A DNA stretch of 10,066 nt from contig CANQOZ010000039.1 of the NCBI GenBank assembly GCA_947625585.1, positions 1 through 10,066 of the forward strand. The letters are read 5' to 3'. The notes beneath the pieces are model-generated. The model was not told the DNA's origin. It did no database searches and saw nothing but the letters and a program-made list of their open reading frames with translations. Positions 5,288 through 10,066 of this stretch are shown here, in pieces. Every line of letters starts with the position of its first letter. Position 1 is the stretch's first letter. The position numbers and the translations under genes are program-made. Origin of the DNA: an uncultured Eubacteriaceae bacterium. GTDB taxonomy: Bacteria; Bacillota; Clostridia; Eubacteriales; Eubacteriaceae.

Positions 5288-5911
5288 ATGAAAACATTAT
5301 TATTAGAAAATTACTATTCAAATAAAAATTATTTACCAACATTATTCTTGATTCTTATATTTTACGGAATCGTATTTATTAGCTCTATGGGATATGTTAC
5401 TTATATTGTTATATCTACATCAGTATTTGCTGTATCCATACTATCGAGATCCTTATTTATGGATAGTCAATATAAGTGGTTTTATTCAGCTTTATCACTA
5501 CCTATAAATAGAAAAAGATTTATTCAAAGTAAATTTTTGATAATGTATTTATCATTAATAATCGGATTTTTAGTTTCTATTCTAATCAGTTATGTTTATT
5601 ATCTATTAACAAAAGAAACTCTCAATGAACCTTGGGATGTGATTGTAATGATATTATCGTTAGGGCTTTCATATAATGTCATATTCCTAAGTTTAGGAAT
5701 ATTTTTAAATTTTCTTTATGAGAACGGAAAATATTTATTATCGATAACGTATTTAATTCCAATTGGAATAATTTTTATTGCAGTTAAATTTTTCCATTTA
5801 AATTTAGATTCAATAATGAGTTTAGTAAATTACAGCCCAATAATTGCAGTTATAATTTCATTTATCCTATACTTATTAACAGTCCGTGTTTTTAGTCGAA
5901 GAGACCTTTAA
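5288..5911 (+). CDS. ABC-2 type membrane permease of the GntR-linked exporter
   Basis: The 207-residue protein has six predicted membrane helices (about 15-33, 35-52, 84-106, 117-141, 150-168, 184-200). Between helices 2 and 3 is the cytoplasmic stretch LSLPINRKRFIQSKFL (69-84), typical of small ABC-2 family permeases that sit beside YtrA-type regulators. It presumably dimerises and works with the ATPase encoded just upstream, from which it is separated by one base. There is no clear Shine-Dalgarno, which fits translational coupling. It is the last gene of the operon and is followed by a hairpin terminator. The transported compound cannot be inferred. Confidence 0.85.
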   Translation: MKTLLLENYYSNKNYLPTLFLILIFYGIVFISSMGYVTYIVISTSVFAVSILSRSLFMDSQYKWFYSALSLPINRKRFIQSKFLIMYLSLIIGFLVSILISYVYYLLTKETLNEPWDVIVMILSLGLSYNVIFLSLGIFLNFLYENGKYLLSITYLIPIGIIFIAVKFFHLNLDSIMSLVNYSPIIAVIISFILYLLTVRVFSRRDL

Positions 5912-5934
5912 TCAGTATTTAGTTTAAAAAAATT

Positions 5935-5976
5935 AAATAGAATGTCGTATAACAACGATTATCTGACATTTTATTT
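5935..5976 (+). terminator. Intrinsic terminator of the GntR-ABC operon
   Basis: Twelve-base arms (5935-5946 and 5965-5976) pair with one G-U, and an inner ATAA/TTAT helix sits in the loop. The 3' arm ends in TTTTATTT and runs into TATATCTTT. It lies 23 bases after the permease stop. Confidence 0.7.
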
Positions 5977-5998
5977 ATATCTTTAAATTAAAAAATTT

Positions 5999-6022
5999 GA
6001 GCCAAAATTGAAGTTTTGGCTC
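5999..6022 (-). terminator. Intrinsic terminator of the bceAB transcript
   Basis: Perfect 9-bp arms GAGCCAAAA (5999-6007) and TTTTGGCTC (6014-6022) flank a six-base loop. On the minus strand the stem is followed by AAATTTTTTAATTT, a T-run. On the plus strand no comparable T-run follows, so it is assigned to the minus-strand operon, six bases after the bceB stop. Confidence 0.8.
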
Positions 6023-6028
6023 TCTTTC

Positions 6029-8050
6029 CTATGAGACGATTTTATAATATTCATTGGACGTAATCTTATAAACTAAAACATAAAAACAAGAAAATATAAA
6101 AATACATCCTAATGTTGTAAGTAGAAATAAAAAATTATTATTAAAATTAAAAATTAGTAATAACTTCTGAATTACTGGAAACGCAAACATTAGATTTAGA
6201 ACTGCCAAAATTAATGGAATAAAAAATACAGTTAACATTTGCGAATTGATAATTTTTTTAATTTCACTCTTAGTTAGACCAATCTTTTGCATCATTTCAA
6301 AACGTTTTTGGTCTTCAAAACCTTCAGAGATCTGTTTGAAATACATTATTATAACTGTTGTAAAAATAAATATTACACTTAATATCAATCCTAAGTAATA
6401 TAATCCGCCGTATAACATTAAAAATGATTGTCTATTTTCTTCTTTACTTTCACCTATACTATAAATAATACCTGTCTGACTTCTGAAGTTAGAATTATCC
6501 AATGCCTTATTAATTTCTTTATTAAATTTGACTTGTCTTTCAGAATTAAAATTAACATTGAAACTATAATTGTAAGAAAAGTTAGTGTTCTCGGATTGTA
6601 CCAAATTCAAGCTTAATGTTGTTTTAATCAAGTTTGGTACAATTATTGTTATAGTAGGCATCATATTAGCATATTGATCGACACTATTAAACATATCTGT
6701 AACAATCTCTTTTACTTTAAACGACTGAATACCATTTATTGTAATCGTTTTTGATTTAAAATTACTACGTAAATTATGGATTAAAACCTCATCTTGATTT
6801 AGAGTTTTAGATTGATTAGTAAGCTGATTATACTCATCTAAACCAACTAATGTTACTGTTAAAATGTTATTTGATTCATTAACTGTCATTTCTTCGAAAA
6901 CTTTAGAATTAAAATCTATATTTGATCCATCTTCTACTGCTAAAAAAGAAGTTTCAGCATAACTAAATGGTTCAAGAACTGGTGTCTTATATTCATGAAC
7001 AAGATTATCGATATAGTGTTTAACCTGGTTTAAATTATCTTTTGAAAGATTTTCAACAGATTTAAAGTTAATTCTTAAATTTTCATCTTTTGGGTATCGT
7101 AAATTGAGAGCATCTTCAGAACCAATAAATAAACAAACAGTTGTACAAAGAATGACTAGAACCGTTGTTGAAAGAATACAAATTGATGCTAAACCTGCTC
7201 CATTACGTTTCATTCTATAAACTAAAGACGAGACAGAAATAAAATGGTTAAGTTTGTAATAAAACTTTTTATTTCTTTGCAGAATCCGACAAAACAGAAC
7301 TGATCCTGAAATAAGGACTAAATAAGTTCCAAAAATAACAAATAGTACTGCTACAAAAAAAGAGGTAAATGCTTCAAGAGGAGATTCAATTGTTACTGCT
7401 ATGTAATAACCTGTAACTAATGAAGCTAAACCTAATAATGCGACAAACCAATTACTTTTAGGAGGTTTTTCACCATGACTCTCCCCTCTTAAAAGTTGAT
7501 TAATACTAGTCGTATTGACTTGCCAAATAGAATTTAAAAATAACAGAAAGAATATTCCAATAAATAAAATAATAGTTAAAACGATTGAATTAACCGATAC
7601 TGTAAAGTCGTAATTAATACTTCCATTTATTGTATTAAGTAATCCTATTTCAAATAATTTTGAAAAAAGAATACCTAATCCAATTCCTACAATTAAAGAA
7701 GTTAGTGCTATAAATAAACTCTCAAAGAATTGGATATAAACAATATTTAACTGGCTTAATCCTAAAATTGAATAAAGTCCAAATTCCTTCTTTCTTCTTC
7801 TAATCAAAAAAGAATTTGAATAGAACAGGATTAAAACTGCTAAAAATATAATAACCCAGAGTCCTAAAGATAAAATTGTTATAATTATGTCAGCTCCATA
7901 AATAGATTTAATAGCTGGACTTTCGATTAAAGAACTAAGTATATAATAAATACTTACCATCAAAATGCAGGTAATTAAATAAGGAATATAAAGCTGCTTA
8001 TTTTTTCTAATACTTTCAAACGCTAACTTAGGATAATAATTTATTGGCAT
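6029..8050 (-). CDS. bceB: BceB-type ABC permease with large extracellular sensing domain
   Basis: The 673-residue protein has the ten-helix plan of BceB permeases: helices at about 21-40, 55-77, 108-130, 155-173, 202-220, 228-252 and 288-309, then an extracellular domain of about 235 residues (310-545), then helices at about 550-571, 605-626 and 643-662. FtsX-like cytoplasmic couplings are seen at RRRKKEFGLYSILGLS (84-99) and EDQKRFEMMQKIGLTKSEI (579-597). In the family the big outer domain recognises peptide antibiotics or their lipid complexes, and BceAB both removes the drug from its target and signals to the kinase. Here the outer domain is rich in Asn, Ser and Thr. The start has AAGGGG upstream and lies one base after the bceA stop, so the two are translated together. 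The drug spectrum cannot be read from sequence. Confidence 0.92.
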   Translation of the reverse strand: MPINYYPKLAFESIRKNKQLYIPYLITCILMVSIYYILSSLIESPAIKSIYGADIIITILSLGLWVIIFLAVLILFYSNSFLIRRRKKEFGLYSILGLSQLNIVYIQFFESLFIALTSLIVGIGLGILFSKLFEIGLLNTINGSINYDFTVSVNSIVLTIILFIGIFFLLFLNSIWQVNTTSINQLLRGESHGEKPPKSNWFVALLGLASLVTGYYIAVTIESPLEAFTSFFVAVLFVIFGTYLVLISGSVLFCRILQRNKKFYYKLNHFISVSSLVYRMKRNGAGLASICILSTTVLVILCTTVCLFIGSEDALNLRYPKDENLRINFKSVENLSKDNLNQVKHYIDNLVHEYKTPVLEPFSYAETSFLAVEDGSNIDFNSKVFEEMTVNESNNILTVTLVGLDEYNQLTNQSKTLNQDEVLIHNLRSNFKSKTITINGIQSFKVKEIVTDMFNSVDQYANMMPTITIIVPNLIKTTLSLNLVQSENTNFSYNYSFNVNFNSERQVKFNKEINKALDNSNFRSQTGIIYSIGESKEENRQSFLMLYGGLYYLGLILSVIFIFTTVIIMYFKQISEGFEDQKRFEMMQKIGLTKSEIKKIINSQMLTVFFIPLILAVLNLMFAFPVIQKLLLIFNFNNNFLFLLTTLGCIFIFSCFYVLVYKITSNEYYKIVS

Positions 8051-8051
8051 C

Positions 8052-8807
8052 TCAATTCCCCTTACTTAACATTATTAAAGTATCTGAAATCTTTTTATAA
8101 AGCTCCTGATCGCTATCATTTCCTCTATGAATTTGATGAAAAATTTTGCCATCTTTAATGAATAAAATTCGATTAGCCATACTAGCCGCTTTAATTGAAT
8201 GAGTAACCATTAATAGGGTTTGTCCATCTTTATTAATTATTCTAAAAAGTTCTAATAATTCATCGGAAGATTTTGAATCCAAAGCACCAGTTGGTTCATC
8301 AGCTAATATTAACTTTGGATTAGTAATTAAAGCACGGGCAACAGCTACCTTTTGTTTTTGACCACCGGAAATCTCATAAGGATATTTTTTTAGTAAATCA
8401 ATGAGATTTAATTGAGATGTTATAATTTCCAACTTCATCTGCATCTCTGCATAACTCTCACCCCGAAGAACTAAGGGAAGTAAAATGTTATCTTCAACTG
8501 TAAAAGTATCTAATAAATTAAAATCTTGGAATATAAATCCTAAATTATCTCTCCTAAATTTACTAAGTTCTTTATTATTTAAGTGAGACAAATTATGGCC
8601 ATTTAATAAAATCTGGCCTGATGTCGGTTTATCTAGTGTTGCAATAAGATTTAATAGAGTAGTTTTTCCACTTCCGGACTCCCCCATTATTGCAACAAAT
8701 TCATCAGGGTCAATTTTAAAATTTATATCTTTTAAAGCTTCAACTTTATTAGTTCCAAACCTGGATAAATAGGTTTTCTTTAATCCTTGTACATTTAATA
8801 AACTCAT
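8052..8807 (-). CDS. bceA: BceA-type ABC transporter ATP-binding protein
   Basis: This 251-residue ATPase has every canonical motif: Walker A GESGSGKT (42-49), Q-loop Gln94 in FIFQDF, signature ISGGQ (146-150), Walker B LILADE (166-171), D-loop GALD and switch His203. The wording matches the MacB/LolD/BceA branch that partners FtsX-type permeases. The start is preceded by AGAGGA at suitable spacing. The leader upstream contains a BceR-type box (8887-8900) and a plausible -10, so bceAB can be induced apart from the kinase gene. With bceB it forms the drug-sensing and resistance transporter of the module. Confidence 0.94.
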   Translation of the reverse strand: MSLLNVQGLKKTYLSRFGTNKVEALKDINFKIDPDEFVAIMGESGSGKTTLLNLIATLDKPTSGQILLNGHNLSHLNNKELSKFRRDNLGFIFQDFNLLDTFTVEDNILLPLVLRGESYAEMQMKLEIITSQLNLIDLLKKYPYEISGGQKQKVAVARALITNPKLILADEPTGALDSKSSDELLELFRIINKDGQTLLMVTHSIKAASMANRILFIKDGKIFHQIHRGNDSDQELYKKISDTLIMLSKGN

Positions 8808-8837
8808 ACATATCCTCTCTATTTAATTTTTAATAAA

Positions 8838-8843
8838 ATTGTA
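8838..8843 (-). promoter_or_regulatory. Likely -10 element of the bceAB promoter
   Basis: TACAAT on the minus strand lies 31 bases before the bceA start. Seventeen bases upstream there is only a T-run (8861-8866), not a real -35. A weak -35 is expected for an activator-dependent promoter. Three tandem pentamers, GAGTT GAGTT AAGTT on the plus strand (8845-8859), fill the spacer. Confidence 0.45.
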
Positions 8844-8886
8844 TGAGTTGAGTTAAGTTCAAAAAATCGAATTTCCTTTCAAACTC

Positions 8887-8900
8887 CTTACAGTTTTGTC
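8887..8900 (-). promoter_or_regulatory. BceR-type response-regulator binding site upstream of bceA
   Basis: On the minus strand the site reads TGACA-AAAC-TGTAA, an exact fit to the TNACA-N4-TGTAA pattern known for BceR-like regulators. It lies 80 bases before the bceA start and about 20 bases upstream of the expected -35 position, where an activator would act. Confidence 0.7.
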
Positions 8901-8923
8901 ACATTTCCAAATTAATTAAAGCG

Positions 8924-9925
8924 TTAATAAGTGTTTTTTAAATCTAATATAACTTTTGTACCTTTATTAAGTTTAGATTCTAATTGAATTGGAATATTCA
9001 AGTTATCACAAACTTGTTTTGTTAAATATAAACCTAAACCACTAGCTCTTTTGTCAATTCTTCCGTTATAACCTGTGTAACCTCTTTCAAATATTCTTGG
9101 TAAATCATTAGAAGAAATACCAATACCAGAATCCTCTATAATTAAATTATCGTCAATAAACGAAATTTTAATAACTCCTCCATTTGGGGTATATTTCAAA
9201 GCATTAGAGATTATCTGATCGAATACAAAAGCTAACCACTTTTCATCAGTTACATAGTTGAATGTTTCGCAATGCAACTCTAAAGTTATCTTTCGTTTAA
9301 TAAATTCTGAAGCAAATCGCTTGAGTTCATTTCGAATAACAAGATTTATATCAGTTTTAACAAAAATATAATCAGTTGATAGAGATTTTAAACGAAAATA
9401 GTTCAATATCATTTCAACATAAAGTTCTATTCGAAATAATTCTGATTTTAATTCTCTAGATTGATTCGAATCGATATCTTCTAGGTTTAACTTCATAGCT
9501 GTTATTGGTATTTTGATCTGATGTATCCAGGTTGAAATATCTTCTTCTAACTTGTTATTTTGATATTTTGTTTGGTTTTTTAATTTTTTAAATTCTCTAT
9601 CTATTTTTTCAACTATTTTATAAAATTCTTTTAATTCCATTGAATCAAAAGCTTGAGTGTCTATTATTTCTACTATTTGATCAACATCAACGTTTAATAT
9701 TTGTTTAAGTTCCAGATATTTCTTCTTGAATTTGTTATATTCAAAACAGCAATAGATGATAAATATTAAGTAAAATATTATTGTTGGATATAAAAAAATA
9801 AAATAATTAACCCGAAAGATTAAAAAACAAATAAAATAAGTTAAAGATAAGAGTGTTAGGCAAAAAATTAATGTTTTATGGTCTTTTAAAAATTGTTTGA
9901 ATAACATTTTATTAGTTAAAATCAT
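8924..9925 (-). CDS. bceS: BceS-type intramembrane-sensing histidine kinase
   Basis: The 333-residue kinase has two membrane helices (about 17-37 and 42-61) with almost no outer loop, the layout of intramembrane-sensing kinases that receive their signal from a BceAB transporter. A linker with coiled-coil character (about 62-128) leads to the phospho-accepting His135 in WIHQIKIP. The ATPase domain shows Asn241 in ISNALKYTPNGG, Asp265 in DSGIGI, the RIFERGYTG F-box and GLGLY (296-300). The start at 9925 has no visible Shine-Dalgarno. A stop four codons upstream rules out a longer form, and Met7 is an alternative start. A four-codon ORF (MSNS, 9925-9939) ends in a TGATG overlap with this start. 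No terminator lies before bceA, so read-through into bceAB is possible besides its own promoter. Confidence 0.9.
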   Translation of the reverse strand: MILTNKMLFKQFLKDHKTLIFCLTLLSLTYFICFLIFRVNYFIFLYPTIIFYLIFIIYCCFEYNKFKKKYLELKQILNVDVDQIVEIIDTQAFDSMELKEFYKIVEKIDREFKKLKNQTKYQNNKLEEDISTWIHQIKIPITAMKLNLEDIDSNQSRELKSELFRIELYVEMILNYFRLKSLSTDYIFVKTDINLVIRNELKRFASEFIKRKITLELHCETFNYVTDEKWLAFVFDQIISNALKYTPNGGVIKISFIDDNLIIEDSGIGISSNDLPRIFERGYTGYNGRIDKRASGLGLYLTKQVCDNLNIPIQLESKLNKGTKVILDLKNTY

Positions 9926-10019
9926 CAGGAATTACTCATGAGTGATAAGTTCTCTAAAAATAAGTGAAATAAAAATCCAATATAGAATAAGTTAGATCCT
10001 AAAATTCAAAAAAATTTTT

Positions 10020-10038
10020 AAAATTTCTTGAAAATTTT
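10020..10038 (-). terminator. Weak AT-only hairpin after the ORF at the right edge
   Basis: AAAATTT (10020-10026) and AAATTTT (10032-10038) form 7-bp inverted arms around a five-base loop, with a T-run following on the minus strand. It starts four bases after the stop of the partial ORF. The stem is all A-T, so any termination is likely to be partial. Confidence 0.25.
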
Positions 10039-10041
10039 ATT

Positions 10042-10066
10042 CTAAAATCGTTGATTTTTAGCGAAA
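10042..10066 (-). CDS. 3' end of an ORF, possibly the BceR-type response regulator (partial)
   Basis: On the minus strand the window opens with codons for FAKNQRF and a TAG stop at 10042-10044. In Bce modules of lactobacilli and staphylococci the response regulator gene usually lies directly upstream of the kinase on the same strand, and OmpR-type regulators often end in a short basic tail. Seven codons cannot prove identity, so this is a position-based guess. The 116 bases between it and the kinase hold the weak hairpin and a poor promoter-like pair (10004-10009 and 9979-9984, 19 bases apart). Confidence 0.3.

Noticed and set aside
6428..6616. A 62-codon plus-strand ORF
   Set aside because: It is antisense to the extracellular domain of bceB, with no promoter or ribosome site.
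9979..10009. Promoter for the kinase gene (TTGAAT and TATATT on the minus strand)
   Set aside because: The spacer of 19 bases and the AT-rich background make the match weak; transcription from the upstream gene is as likely.
1..10066. CRISPR array, insertion sequence, tRNA or rRNA
   Set aside because: No regularly spaced repeats, transposase ORF with terminal repeats, or conserved RNA signatures were seen.

Overview
The window comes from a low-GC Gram-positive bacterium, most likely a member of the Lactobacillales. Supporting signs are the AT-rich DNA, a streptococcal-type secreted DNA/RNA nuclease, a secreted CHAP-type wall hydrolase, a YtrA-subfamily GntR regulator with an ABC-2 exporter, and a Bce-type peptide-antibiotic resistance module. 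Genus or species cannot be read from the sequence.

Layout. (1) 17-808 (+) encodes a membrane-anchored or secreted non-specific nuclease, closed by a strong hairpin terminator at 821-858. (2) A complete group II intron (862-2859) sits three bases beyond that hairpin. It has a GTGTG 5' end, an intact reverse transcriptase/maturase ORF (1319-2773), a recognisable domain V with a CGC triad, and a domain VI with a bulged branch-point A at 2853. (3) 2879-3805 (-) encodes a secreted protein with three DUF5648-type repeats followed by a CHAP domain; it converges on the nuclease. The intron now separates it from the hairpin that probably served both genes. (4) 3806-4082 is a divergent regulatory region holding two good promoters and several inverted repeats. 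(5) 4083-5911 (+) is a compact operon: YtrA-type repressor, ABC ATPase, six-helix ABC-2 permease. (6) Two back-to-back terminators lie at 5935-6022. (7) 6029-9925 (-) holds, in transcription order, a BceS-type intramembrane-sensing kinase, then a 116-bp gap with a perfect BceR-type box, then BceA ATPase and BceB permease. The last seven codons of another ORF, possibly the cognate response regulator, run off the right edge.

Function. From 2879 onward the genes have a common theme of the cell envelope. The wall hydrolase promoter carries a near-match to the WalR/VicR box. The YtrA-type operon probably autoregulates through an inverted repeat over its transcription start. The Bce module is expected to sense antimicrobial peptide flux through BceAB and the kinase and to switch on bceAB through the box at 8887-8900. 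The left end is a nuclease gene whose terminator was used as a landing site by a terminator-targeting (class C-like) intron.

No CRISPR array, tRNA, rRNA or insertion sequence is visible. The most useful observations are the terminator-targeted intron and its consequence for the convergent gene, the palindrome-dense divergent region, the perfect BceR box, and the unusual cysteine-rich repeat-CHAP protein. None of these by itself amounts to a clearly new system.
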